64,000 bases of DNA from an uncultured Porphyromonadaceae bacterium (GCA_902493335.1 CABUPJ010000010.1:9963-73962); one strand, 5' to 3'; shown: positions 26,213 through 34,857, counted from the first letter of the stretch. Translations and numbers: made by a program. Notes: generated by a model not told the origin, from the letters alone.

Positions 26213-28504
26213 TTACTTCATATCTTCTTTCTCGCCGTAGCCATAGCCGTAACCCTTCTTGGTCTTGGTGCCGTTGACGACGAGCGACATCTTCTTGAGG
26301 CGTCCTTCCTGATATACATCGTTGGCGAAGCGGAGGTCGCTGATAGCGGTGAATCCGGCGCGGCAGACATATACAGTGGCGTCGGCGAGGCGGTTGAGCG
26401 TAAAGCTGTCGCTGACCATGCCGACAGGCGCGCTGTCGATGAGGATGTAGTCGTAGCGGCCGCGAAGCTCGGCAAGGAGGTCGTCGAGTTTCTTCGAGGC
26501 AAGAAGTTCGGCGGGGTTCGGCGGCACGGGGCCGGCGACGATGACGTCGAAGCCTGCAGGACCTGCTACAGGCGTGATGATCTGGTCGATGCTGATGCGG
26601 TCGCTCGACAGATACTGTGTGAGGCCGAACTGCGGATTGATGCCGAGATACTGGGCCAGACGCGGTTTGCGGATATCCATGCCGATGAGGAGGACACGTT
26701 TCTCAAGCAGCGACAGCGAGGCGCAGAGGTTGATTGACACAAACGACTTGCCTTCGCCCGATTTGGTCGATGTCACAAGGATGACCTTGTCGTTGACATC
26801 GTTGAGTATGAAGAGCAGGTTGGTGCGCATCAGACGGAAAAGCTCTGCATTGGTCGTCTTGGCTGTCGGAGTGACGACAAGAGTCTCGCCCGAACGGTCG
26901 GTGGTGACCTCGCCGAGAAGAGGCATGTCGACAAATTCTTCGGCTTCTGAGCTGCTCTCGAATCTGTTTCTGAGCTTCTTGGTCATGTAAATGAATACCG
27001 GCGGGATGATGAGGCCCAGGAGGAAAGCAATCAGCAGGATGGCTTTCTTGCCGAGGCCGACAGGCTCGTTGAGTGTATAGGCCTCGTCGACGATGACGCC
27101 CTTGGGCACGGCATTGGCGAGTAGCATAGCGGTCTCCTCACGACGCTGGAGGAGGAAGAGATAAAGCTGCTGCTTGACCTCCTGCTGGCGTTTCATGTTG
27201 AGATACTCGCGCTCCTGGGTCGGGATGCTGCCGAGTTTCGACGAAGTCCGGTTCATCTCGGCTCTCAGCTCTTTGACCTGCGAGCTAAGATTCTCGTATG
27301 TCTTTTGGGCCGACGCGATGATATTCTCGCGCATCGCATCAATCTGTTTATCGAGTTGTTTGACAGCCTGGTTATTGGGTTTGGCCGATTCCAACAACTG
27401 CATACGCTTGAAAATAAGAGCGTTGTAAGAACCGACACCTTCGGGAGGAGTATCGTTGCCGCCCGGAACGGGGATGAGGCTGTAGTCGTTTTCGCGGTCT
27501 GAGAGGAAGTCGAGCGTGAGCTTGACGATTTCGTGCTGGAGCTCGACAGCGAGAAGGTTCTCTTCGAGAGCGCCGCGGCGGCGGGTCTGATACTGAGCCT
27601 CGGCGGCGACATCGACGATGCCCTGCTGCTGTTTGTATTTCTGAATGTCACTCTCGGCCTCGTCGAGGTCACCCGAGATGAGCGCCAGACGCTTGTCGAT
27701 GAATTCGGCCGTCTTCTCTCCCTGAGTGTTGCGCTGGGCGACGCCGCGGTCGTTATACTGGGTCATCACCTGGTTGAGCACATCCTGGCCGTAGCCCGAG
27801 TTTGTGGTCTGCATACCGAGGTTGATGACGTTACTCTTCTTGCTGTAGACTTCGGCGACGATATCTTCTGCGAGATTTTCGGCAGCGGCGTCATAACCTG
27901 TGACGGCGATTGTCGTCTTCAGGCTCTCGCCCTTGGGGAAACAGGCGGTGGTGTCGATGACAAAGCGGCCGTAGCTCGTCTCGAGAGTCACTGGCAGCGG
28001 AGCGTCCTCGACCTCGCCGATGACCTCGCGGCGCACTTTGGCCTCGACCGAAGCCTTGCCCTTCTTGTCAATCTCAGTCTTGAAAACGATTGTAGCCGAG
28101 AGCGTGTCGGCCACGCCGGGTGCCATATAGACATCGACCGGGAAGAGCGGATAAGCGAACTTACGCGACAGAATGCCGGTCTTGACAGTATGATGTTTGT
28201 TTATTCTCAGGCTTTTGACTACATCGCGGTAGACGGTGTGCGACGAGATGATGAAGAGCTCGTCGTCGACAGGCCCCTGCGAGCTGAAGAGCGAGCCGAG
28301 CTGACCCATGCCGGGCATCGTGTCATCGTCGTTGCCGATCAACACATTGGCCCTCACCTCATAGACAGGCTGCTTCATCTTGGTGTAGACGAAGCCAAGG
28401 CCGACACAGACGACTACCGAAATGGCAAAATAATACCATTTCGACATATAGGTTTTAAACAGCGATGAAATATCGAAAAAATCAGGATTAGTTTTCTTTG
28501 CCAT
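26213..28504 (-). CDS. Wzc-type polysaccharide co-polymerase and tyrosine autokinase
   Basis: 763 residues. A Wzz domain with the first transmembrane helix (WYYFAISVVVCVGLGFVYTKM) is followed by a long periplasmic coiled coil (AEFIDKRLALISGDLDEAESDIQKYKQQQG; GSIPTQEREYLNMKRQQEVKQQLYLFLLQRREETA) and a second helix (KAILLIAFLLGLIIPPVFIYM). The cytoplasmic BY-kinase domain has Walker A STKSGEGKS, Walker A' LLIGMDIRKPRL and Walker B YDYILIDSAPVG. The C-terminal tyrosine cluster is short (KKGYGYGYGEKEDMK). No Wzb-type phosphatase is found in the window. Confidence 0.95.
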   Translation of the reverse strand: MAKKTNPDFFDISSLFKTYMSKWYYFAISVVVCVGLGFVYTKMKQPVYEVRANVLIGNDDDTMPGMGQLGSLFSSQGPVDDELFIISSHTVYRDVVKSLRINKHHTVKTGILSRKFAYPLFPVDVYMAPGVADTLSATIVFKTEIDKKGKASVEAKVRREVIGEVEDAPLPVTLETSYGRFVIDTTACFPKGESLKTTIAVTGYDAAAENLAEDIVAEVYSKKSNVINLGMQTTNSGYGQDVLNQVMTQYNDRGVAQRNTQGEKTAEFIDKRLALISGDLDEAESDIQKYKQQQGIVDVAAEAQYQTRRRGALEENLLAVELQHEIVKLTLDFLSDRENDYSLIPVPGGNDTPPEGVGSYNALIFKRMQLLESAKPNNQAVKQLDKQIDAMRENIIASAQKTYENLSSQVKELRAEMNRTSSKLGSIPTQEREYLNMKRQQEVKQQLYLFLLQRREETAMLLANAVPKGVIVDEAYTLNEPVGLGKKAILLIAFLLGLIIPPVFIYMTKKLRNRFESSSEAEEFVDMPLLGEVTTDRSGETLVVTPTAKTTNAELFRLMRTNLLFILNDVNDKVILVTSTKSGEGKSFVSINLCASLSLLEKRVLLIGMDIRKPRLAQYLGINPQFGLTQYLSSDRISIDQIITPVAGPAGFDVIVAGPVPPNPAELLASKKLDDLLAELRGRYDYILIDSAPVGMVSDSFTLNRLADATVYVCRAGFTAISDLRFANDVYQEGRLKKMSLVVNGTKTKKGYGYGYGEKEDMK

Positions 28505-28512
28505 CTGCTCGG

Positions 28513-29316
28513 TTATTTAACGGTTAAGGCGATTACAAGCGACGCTATGACCGATGCGGCGCTCACAATTGTGGACACGACTGTCAGTTTGAACGAATTG
28601 TTCTGATTATACTTCGAGTTGGCCTGACGCACTTCGTTGGGCTCGACATAGATATAATCGTTCTGCTTGAGGTAAAAATAAGGCGACGTGAGAAGGTCTG
28701 ACGAGTTGAGGTCGAGATGGACAAACTTGCGTTCGCCGTTCTCTTCTCTGACAAGCAGCACATTCGAGCGTTCGCCGTACTCGGTGAGATCACCCGCGTC
28801 AGCCAGGGCGTCGAGCACACTGTAGCGGCTGCGCGTCACCTTGACTCTCGACGGCATCTTGACCTCGCCGGCGACTACAACCGAGAAATTGACGAGCGTC
28901 ACCGTCACCATCGGGTCATCAACGTCCTTGGATATCTTTTCGGTCAGTTCCTGCTGGAGCTGTTCAATCGTCAGGCCCGCGACATGGAGCTTGCCGAGAA
29001 CGGGGAAATTGATGTCGCCCTGCGAGTCGACAACGTAAGTCTGCTGACGCGGACTCGTCGTCATCGCAATCACATCTTTACTCGCCGGGTTAACCATCGG
29101 GCTGTTATATTGCGCCGCCGCTTCGGGATAAGACGACATCACGGTGATAAGCAGCTCATCGTCGGGTTTAATCACGGGCAGATAATCGGCTAAAGGTAAC
29201 GAGCCTTCTTTTACTTCGCTGATGTCGGTAAAATATGGCAAGACTGTCTTGGGAGAACTGCACGACGCCACGGCCGCTGCAATAAGCGCTCCAAACAATA
29301 CTGATTTAAAATTCAT
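28513..29316 (-). CDS. Wza-type polysaccharide export lipoprotein
   Basis: 267 residues. The lipobox VASC (Cys19) is followed by the Poly_export domain (YLPVIKPDDELLITVMSSYPEAAAQYN) and a SLBB domain (VVAGEVKMPSRVKVTRSRYSVLDALADAGDLTEYG). The C-terminus is a hydrophobic helix (LTVVSTIVSAASVIASLVIALTV), as in short Bacteroidales Wza proteins. It is the first gene of the leftward operon, 8 nt ahead of wzc, with a canonical promoter about 110 nt upstream. Confidence 0.95.
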   Translation of the reverse strand: MNFKSVLFGALIAAAVASCSSPKTVLPYFTDISEVKEGSLPLADYLPVIKPDDELLITVMSSYPEAAAQYNSPMVNPASKDVIAMTTSPRQQTYVVDSQGDINFPVLGKLHVAGLTIEQLQQELTEKISKDVDDPMVTVTLVNFSVVVAGEVKMPSRVKVTRSRYSVLDALADAGDLTEYGERSNVLLVREENGERKFVHLDLNSSDLLTSPYFYLKQNDYIYVEPNEVRQANSKYNQNNSFKLTVVSTIVSAASVIASLVIALTVK

Positions 29317-29424
29317 TATCGATAATTTTTTGTGTATAGTTATTTTCTTAACGACAAAAACACGGTTTTATTACAGTGCGGCTCAAAAAAACATTCAGCA
29401 GCCATGTTCCCGGCAGCACGGCCC

Positions 29425-29455
29425 CAAAGATAAGACTTTTTAATTTACCTGCCAA
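29425..29455 (-). promoter_or_regulatory. Promoter of the wza operon
   Basis: On the minus strand TTG (29453-29455), a 20-nt spacer and TATCTTTG (29425-29432) match the Bacteroidetes consensus. The predicted leader to the wza ATG is about 100 nt, long for this genome, leaving room for post-initiation control. Confidence 0.65.
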
Positions 29456-29575
29456 AACTGCGTCGGCCTGCGCAGACAACAAAGGCAATATATTTTGACC
29501 TGCCGGGCGCTCTTCACAAGTTATTTTTCGTAACTTTGTATCACTATATTTCTGACAAAAACAATATTCATCTAT

Positions 29576-30763
29576 ATGTATTTCGACCCGTCAATCGACC
29601 CTGCCACAACCATACTGCTGTCTGTCGCAGCAGCCGCATTAATTTATATCGCCCTGCCCTACAACCTTTTTGTCAGACGTGTAGCCCGTCGGCGCAAAGC
29701 CTGCGAAAGCATGCCTGCCGTCAGCGACGACGCCCCCGGATGGCCGGCCGTATCCGTCATCGTCTACTCCCAGGACGAAGCTGACGCCCTTGCATCGCTT
29801 CTGCCCGTCATCCTCAACCAGGATTACCCGGCGGCATTCGAGGTCATTGTCGTCAACGAAGGCGACTCAAGCGATGTGCGCAACACGGTCGAGCCCATGC
29901 AGCTCGCATACAGAAACCTGTATCTGACACATACTCCTGACGGTGCCCGCAATCTCAGCCGCAAGAAACTCGCCATTACCCTCGGCGTCAAGGCCGCCCG
30001 CTATGAAGTAGTAGTCCTGACCACCGTAGCCGCCATCATCGGCTCTGACAAATGGCTCAGAGCAATGACATCGCAGATGGTCACAGATCCGGCCAGGCAG
30101 ATCGTGCTGGGCTACGCCGCCCCGGTGCCCGGCGACGACCGCGCCCGCGGACGCCGGCGACGCATCTTCAACTATGCGGCCGACAGCGTCGCATGGCTGG
30201 CTCCGGCAGCCAACCGACACCCGTATCGCGGCACAGAACTGAATCTGGCATACCGTAAAGAACTCTTCTTTAAAAACAAAGGATTCTCGCGCTCGCTCAA
30301 TCTCCATTACGGCGACGACGATATTTTCATCAGCGAGATAGCCACGCCGCAAAACTGCACCTTAGAACTCTCGCATGACTCGATTGTCAATTTCAGCAGC
30401 TATGACTACAGCAAGACTTTCAGAGACATAGCCATGCGTCACACTTTCACGGAGACCTTCATTCGGCGGCGTCCGAGAGCGATGATGTCATCAGGCGCGC
30501 CGGCGCTCTGGATTCTGCTCGGCACAGCCGCAGCGGCCATTGTCATGTCTCCGATGAACATCGCCGTCATCTCGGCGGCACTCATCATTATCGCTGCTGC
30601 TCTGACGACGGTGATACTCGCATGGCGCGGAGCCATGACAGCGCTCACACTCACGCCCCTGCGCCTGACCATACCCTTCTTTCTGTTGATGCGGCCGTTC
30701 AGATCGGCTGCGCTCATCATCCGTTCGCGCCTGTCTCACCAAAAGAAATATACCTGGAACTAA
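29576..30763 (+). CDS. Membrane-bound GT2-like glycosyltransferase with altered DxD site
   Basis: 395 residues: one N-terminal helix, a GT-A domain (WPAVSVIVYSQDEADALASLLPVILNQDYP), then two or three C-terminal helices. Relatives carry an Asp-rich metal motif after 'YEVVVLT', but this protein reads YEVVVLTTVAAIIGSDKWL, so the usual DxD is absent. A later acidic cluster (YGDDDIFISEI) matches the ED/DD region of GT2 proteins. It stands alone on the plus strand next to the wza operon. It may be an inactive or specialised transferase. The coding frame is intact, so it is not an obvious pseudogene. Confidence 0.85.
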   Translation: MYFDPSIDPATTILLSVAAAALIYIALPYNLFVRRVARRRKACESMPAVSDDAPGWPAVSVIVYSQDEADALASLLPVILNQDYPAAFEVIVVNEGDSSDVRNTVEPMQLAYRNLYLTHTPDGARNLSRKKLAITLGVKAARYEVVVLTTVAAIIGSDKWLRAMTSQMVTDPARQIVLGYAAPVPGDDRARGRRRRIFNYAADSVAWLAPAANRHPYRGTELNLAYRKELFFKNKGFSRSLNLHYGDDDIFISEIATPQNCTLELSHDSIVNFSSYDYSKTFRDIAMRHTFTETFIRRRPRAMMSSGAPALWILLGTAAAAIVMSPMNIAVISAALIIIAAALTTVILAWRGAMTALTLTPLRLTIPFFLLMRPFRSAALIIRSRLSHQKKYTWN

Positions 30764-30770
30764 CCCTCTC

Positions 30771-31469
30771 TCAGACCGCCACGCCTATCAGCGACAGGAT
30801 CAGCGGAGCAAGCAGCGCCGTGAGCAGACCGTTTAATATCAGGCCGAGCGACGAAAAAGCGCCATAACGTTCACCGTGCTCCATTGCCGCCGAAGTGCCG
30901 ACGGCGTGAGCTGCCGTACCGATAGACAATCCGGTCGCTATCGGGCTTTTGATGTGTCCCATCCTTACCATTCTGAAGCCGGCCATACCGCCGAAGATAC
31001 CGGTCGAGACAACAACCGCGGCAGTCAGCGGAGGTATACCGCCGACCGAACGCGATATCTCCATAGCTATAGGCGTCGTCACCGCCTTTGGCGCCAGCGA
31101 CATCACCACTTCTTCAGAGGCCCCGAAAAAACGTGCCAGCAAAACCACCGATACCACGCCGGCCACACATCCGGCAAGCTCGGCCGCAAGCAGCGGCACC
31201 ATCTGCTTCTTTATATTCTCAAGCTGCCTGTAGAGCGGCACGCCAAGGGCGACTACCGCCGGTTTGAGCCAGAAATCGATATACTCGCCCCCTGCGGCAT
31301 AAGTGTCATAGTCGACACCGAAAACCGTCAGCAGACAGATAAGCACGGCTATCGAAACGAGTATGGGATTGAGCAACGGCGAGCCTGTGCGCTTCTGAAG
31401 GAGTCTGGCGGCAAGGAAGACGACAAAAGTCAGCGCCAGCAGAAATATTTTATTGTCGAGAAAGTTCAT
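30771..31469 (-). CDS. lrgB: LrgB/CidB-family membrane protein
   Basis: 232 residues from the ATG at 31467-31469. The frame is open further to 31520, but the conserved family start is MNFLDNKIFLLALTFVVF. There are about seven transmembrane segments and the family core MSLAPKAVTTPIAMEISRSVGGIPPLTAAVVV, then GTAAHAVGTSAA. LrgB pairs with LrgA; the pair was first seen as holin-like and later linked to pyruvate, glycolate or other small-acid transport. The start lies within the last 20 nt of lrgA. Confidence 0.93.
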   Translation of the reverse strand: MNFLDNKIFLLALTFVVFLAARLLQKRTGSPLLNPILVSIAVLICLLTVFGVDYDTYAAGGEYIDFWLKPAVVALGVPLYRQLENIKKQMVPLLAAELAGCVAGVVSVVLLARFFGASEEVVMSLAPKAVTTPIAMEISRSVGGIPPLTAAVVVSTGIFGGMAGFRMVRMGHIKSPIATGLSIGTAAHAVGTSAAMEHGERYGAFSSLGLILNGLLTALLAPLILSLIGVAV

Positions 31470-31815
31470 GACGTCGTGATAATCTGTGGCGCACAGCCTG
31501 ATGAATACGCCCGGTGACAAGAATGATGATAAACGTGCTGATGACCGACGCCGCGACTATAGGCAGCCACTGGTCGGCAAGCAAATCGAGACAACGCATC
31601 AGGCCGACTCCGGCGGGAACGAAGAAAAAACCGAGATTTTTAACAAGGAAGTCAGAAATCTTATCTACCCAAAACAGTCTGACCAGCCTATATCTCAGCG
31701 CGGCAGCCAACAGGAGCATACCGATGATACTCGAGGGCACCGGCACTCCGGTGACACTCACGATAAACTCGCCTATCGCCAGAAAGGCGAACAGAACGGC
31801 GCATTGCAAAATCAT
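31450..31815 (-). CDS. lrgA: LrgA/CidA-family membrane protein
   Basis: 121 residues and four transmembrane segments with the family motifs VPVPSSIIGMLLLAAAL and FFVPAGVGLM. Together with LrgB it forms an inner-membrane system tied in other bacteria to overflow metabolism and pyruvate uptake. Here it follows pta-ackA on the same strand but has its own promoter, fused to the ackA terminator. Confidence 0.93.
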   Translation of the reverse strand: MILQCAVLFAFLAIGEFIVSVTGVPVPSSIIGMLLLAAALRYRLVRLFWVDKISDFLVKNLGFFFVPAGVGLMRCLDLLADQWLPIVAASVISTFIIILVTGRIHQAVRHRLSRRHELSRQ

Positions 31816-31862
31816 TTTTACCTAAAATATGTACCTAAAAATTGTGTATTCTGAAAATCCGG

Positions 31863-31894
31863 CGCAAAGTTACAAAAATATGGCGCCCCGGCAA
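31863..31894 (-). promoter_or_regulatory. Promoter of lrgAB
   Basis: On the minus strand TTG (31892-31894), 20 nt and TAACTTTGC (31863-31871). The TTG sits inside the hairpin of the ackA terminator, and the spacer contains its T tract. Confidence 0.65.
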
Positions 31895-31910
31895 GCCGTG
31901 ACGCCATATT
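31872..31910 (-). terminator. Terminator of pta-ackA
   Basis: On the minus strand AATATGGCG (31910-31902) pairs with CGCCATATT (31885-31877), with an inner CGGC/GCCG helix in the loop. It is followed by more T residues (TTTTTG), 20 nt after the ackA stop. Confidence 0.75.
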
Positions 31911-31929
31911 ATATCATTCGGATAGATGA

Positions 31930-33135
31930 TTATTTCAGTTTCGAGACGATGTCGCGTGTGTCACGTGCGATGACGAGCTCTTCGTCGGTCGGCACGACAA
32001 CGACCTTGACTTTCGAGGCTTCGGTCGAGATGACGGTTTCGGTGCCGCGGGTGCGGGCATTGAGTTCCTTGTCGATTTCGACACCCATGAAAGCGAGGGG
32101 AGCGCAGACATTCTCGCGCACACCGGTCTGATTCTCGCCTACACCGCCTGTGAAGACGATTATATCGACACCGCCCATCTCTGCTGCATAGGCGCCGACA
32201 TATTTGATGATGCGATGCTCATACATATCGAGAGCGAGCTTGGCGCGCTCGTCGCCGGCATTGACAGCGGCCTCGATCTCACGCATGTCGCTCGAGATGC
32301 CCGACACACCTGCCACGCCGCTCTCCTTGTTGATCATCTTCTGGATGTCGGCGGCGTTGAGATTGTGCTTTGTCATCAGGTAGGTCAGCGCGCCGGGATC
32401 GACGTCACCGACACGTGTGCCCATCATCAGACCCTCGGTCGGAGTAAGACCCATCGAGGTGTCGACACTCTTGCCGTTGAGCACGGCTGTGATCGAGCCG
32501 CCGTTGCCGATATGGCAGGTGATGATTTTCTTGTCTTTGATGTCACAGCCGAGAATCTCGCACACACGCTGCGAGACATAGCGGTGGCTCGTGCCGTGGA
32601 AGCCGTAGCGGCGCACTCCGTCTTCCTTATAATATTTGTAAGGCAGGGCATACATATACGCCTCCGGCTTCATCGTCTGATGGAAAGCCGTGTCGAAGAC
32701 TCCTACCTGGGGCACACCGGGCATAAGAGCCTCGATGGCCTCGATGCCGGTCATGTTGGCCGGATTGTGGAGGGGCGCGATGTCATAGCACTCGCGGATC
32801 TTCTCTTTGACCTCATCGTCGATGAGGACGCTCGAGCTGAATTTCTCGCCGCCGTGGACGACACGGTTGCCGACAGCGTCGATTTCGGCGTACGACTTGA
32901 TACAGCCCTCGACGGGGTCGGTCAGCATCTTGAGGATGGTCTCGATAGAGCTTTTGTGATCGGCGCAACCGAGTTCGACGATGGCTTTGCTGCCGTCAGC
33001 GCGCTTATACTTGAGGAAGGTGTCGGGCAGACCGACTTTTTCGACACCGCCTTCAGCGAGAGTGGCCTCGGTGTCAGTGTCGATGAGTTTATATTTTACC
33101 GAGCTGCTGCCCGAATTCAATACGAGTATTTTCAT
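31930..33135 (-). CDS. ackA: Acetate kinase
   Basis: 401 residues, full length. Family signatures are MKILVLNSGSSSVKYKL, YGFHGTSHRYVSQR, ITCHIGNGGSITAV and IVFTGGVGENQ. It converts acetyl phosphate and ADP to acetate and ATP. It lies 6 nt after pta, so the two form the standard acetate fermentation operon. Confidence 0.98.
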   Translation of the reverse strand: MKILVLNSGSSSVKYKLIDTDTEATLAEGGVEKVGLPDTFLKYKRADGSKAIVELGCADHKSSIETILKMLTDPVEGCIKSYAEIDAVGNRVVHGGEKFSSSVLIDDEVKEKIRECYDIAPLHNPANMTGIEAIEALMPGVPQVGVFDTAFHQTMKPEAYMYALPYKYYKEDGVRRYGFHGTSHRYVSQRVCEILGCDIKDKKIITCHIGNGGSITAVLNGKSVDTSMGLTPTEGLMMGTRVGDVDPGALTYLMTKHNLNAADIQKMINKESGVAGVSGISSDMREIEAAVNAGDERAKLALDMYEHRIIKYVGAYAAEMGGVDIIVFTGGVGENQTGVRENVCAPLAFMGVEIDKELNARTRGTETVISTEASKVKVVVVPTDEELVIARDTRDIVSKLK

Positions 33136-33141
33136 GATTGA

Positions 33142-34158
33142 TCAGTTTTTACATTTCAGACCGATAGCCTGGTTACATGTGATTATGATGGTTTTGTAAA
33201 TGTCTTCGGGGAAGCAGCCGCGCGACAGGTCATTGACCGGTGCTGCAAGACCCTGGAGCACGGGACCGACAGCCTGGACGCCGCCCAGACGCTGAACGAG
33301 CTTGTAGGCGATGTTGCCGACCTCGAGCGAGGGGAAGACGAGGACGTTGGCGCGACCGCTGAGAGGGCTGGCGGGCGCTTTGGTGTTGGCCACCGACGGC
33401 ACGATGGCGGCATCGGCCTGGAGCTCGCCGTCAAGTATCAGGCCAGGAGACATCTCATGGGCGATTTTAGCGGCTTCGATGACTTTGTCGACACGCTCGT
33501 GACGCGCCGAGCCCTTGGTCGAGAATGTCAGCAGGGCCACACGGGGTTCGATGCCGGCGATATCGCGGGCTGTCTGCGCCGACGATATGGCAATCTGTGC
33601 GAGTTCGGGAGCCGTGGGGTCAGGAACAACGGCGCAGTCGGCAAAGACAAGTATGCCGTCGGTGCCGAAGGGCGAACCCTCGGGGAGCAACATTATGAAC
33701 GCGCCCGAGACCACGCCGATGCCCGGCTGGGTCTTTATCACCTGAAAAGCGGCGCGGAGAACGTTGCCGGTCGTGTTCATCGCTCCGGCGACCTGGCCGT
33801 CGGCGTCACCGGCCTTTACCATAAGACAGCCGAGATACAGCGGATTGGCGGCGGTCAGACGCGCTTCTTCCATCGAGATGCCCTTGCTTTTGCGGAGCTC
33901 GAAGAAGAGAGGGGCATAACGGTTGATGACGCTCTCGTCGGCGGGATTGACTATCGTGGCCTGAGAGATATTTTTTAATCCGAGATCAGAGGCCATCTTC
34001 TTGATTTCGACGGGGTCACCGATCAGTATTACCTTTGCGATGCCGTCGCTGATGATGCGGTCGGCGGCAGTCAGTGTGCGCGGCTCATTGCCTTCGGGGA
34101 GGACGATGCGCTGCGGAAAACTTTTGGCCTTTAAGGTCAGTTTGTCAAAGAGTTCCAT
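33142..34158 (-). CDS. pta: Phosphate acetyltransferase (short form)
   Basis: 338 residues, the short Pta that consists only of the catalytic PTA_PTB domain, without the N-terminal DRTGG extension of the E. coli enzyme. Motifs are RIVLPEGNEPRTLTAADRI, AGDADGQVAGAMNTTGNVLRAAFQVIKTQPG and FADCAVVPDPTAPELAQIAI. It makes acetyl phosphate from acetyl-CoA and is the first gene of the pta-ackA operon. A -7 box TATTTTTGC lies on the minus strand at 34212-34220 without a clear TTG partner. Confidence 0.97.
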   Translation of the reverse strand: MELFDKLTLKAKSFPQRIVLPEGNEPRTLTAADRIISDGIAKVILIGDPVEIKKMASDLGLKNISQATIVNPADESVINRYAPLFFELRKSKGISMEEARLTAANPLYLGCLMVKAGDADGQVAGAMNTTGNVLRAAFQVIKTQPGIGVVSGAFIMLLPEGSPFGTDGILVFADCAVVPDPTAPELAQIAISSAQTARDIAGIEPRVALLTFSTKGSARHERVDKVIEAAKIAHEMSPGLILDGELQADAAIVPSVANTKAPASPLSGRANVLVFPSLEVGNIAYKLVQRLGGVQAVGPVLQGLAAPVNDLSRGCFPEDIYKTIIITCNQAIGLKCKN

Positions 34159-34344
34159 ATAAATGTCTTTATGTTAGGGCATCGGTCGATGCTTCAATAG
34201 TTTTTCTTGTTGCAAAAATACTGCTTTATCTTCAAATCATGGCTCTTTATCGTTAAAAAAGTTTCATCCCCGGCACATCAGAACAATAGAGCGTAACAAT
34301 TGTTTTATTTTTATAAAAATGTCTAACAATAAAAATTCAGCATT

Positions 34345-34515
34345 ATGTCACGCAAAAATAAACGCACACCCAAAAGCATCTGGGTAGCAATCGGCGCCAT
34401 CTTCCTCATAATCTTACTTATAATATGGCTGACAGTGGCAGATCTCACCGGCGACACCGACGTCGCGGCCTTCATGAGTCCGATGTCACCGGATTTTTCA
34501 TCTTTTAAATTCTGA
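34345..34515 (+). CDS. Small single-helix membrane protein
   Basis: 56 residues: a basic N-terminus (MSRKNKRTPKS), one transmembrane helix (IWVAIGAIFLIILLIIWLTVADLTG) and a short acidic, Met-rich tail. I do not recognise a family. It lies 3 nt before the next small membrane-protein gene, in the same direction, so they are probably made together. Confidence 0.65.
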   Translation: MSRKNKRTPKSIWVAIGAIFLIILLIIWLTVADLTGDTDVAAFMSPMSPDFSSFKF

Positions 34516-34518
34516 GCC

Positions 34519-34791
34519 ATGACATCACCGACGATATGGATGTGGCTCGCCTGGGGACTGTCGGGCGTGCTCATCGCCCTTGCGGCTTATGCCATACTGC
34601 CTTCACGGCGTCTGGGCGTTTTTGATTTTGTGCTTGGCATAGTCGGCTGCCTCTGCGGCGGATTCGGCTCGGCGCTGGCAGCCGGAGTCTCGACGCCTGG
34701 ACTTTTTATCGTTTCGGAGCTGGTCGCACTCCTTGTCGGCGCCGCCATGCTCTGGATCTACAACCAGATTTCAATCAGAATCACTAAATAA
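34519..34791 (+). CDS. Small three-helix membrane protein, GlsB/YeaQ-like
   Basis: 90 residues with three hydrophobic helices separated by short loops. Gly-rich stretches (FDFVLGIVGCLCGGFGSALAAGV) are reminiscent of the transglycosylase-associated (GlsB/YeaQ/YmgE) family, which has stress-related but poorly defined roles. The family link is tentative. It is paired with the 56-residue protein upstream and followed by a strong bidirectional terminator. Confidence 0.7.
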   Translation: MTSPTIWMWLAWGLSGVLIALAAYAILPSRRLGVFDFVLGIVGCLCGGFGSALAAGVSTPGLFIVSELVALLVGAAMLWIYNQISIRITK

Positions 34792-34818
34792 CCTGCCGCC
34801 CGCATGCTGCGGCAAGAC

Positions 34819-34857
34819 AAAGCGCCCCGGCGGGCCGATGACCTGTCGGGGCGCTTT
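34819..34857. terminator. Bidirectional terminator before rplS
   Basis: AAAGCGCCCCG (34819-34829) and CGGGGCGCTTT (34847-34857) form an 11-bp perfect stem between the convergent small-membrane-protein and L19 genes. Confidence 0.8.

Noticed and set aside
29576..30763. Pseudogene call for the GT2-like protein without DxD
   Set aside because: The frame is full length, with normal codon use and intact membrane helices. One altered motif is not enough to call it broken.
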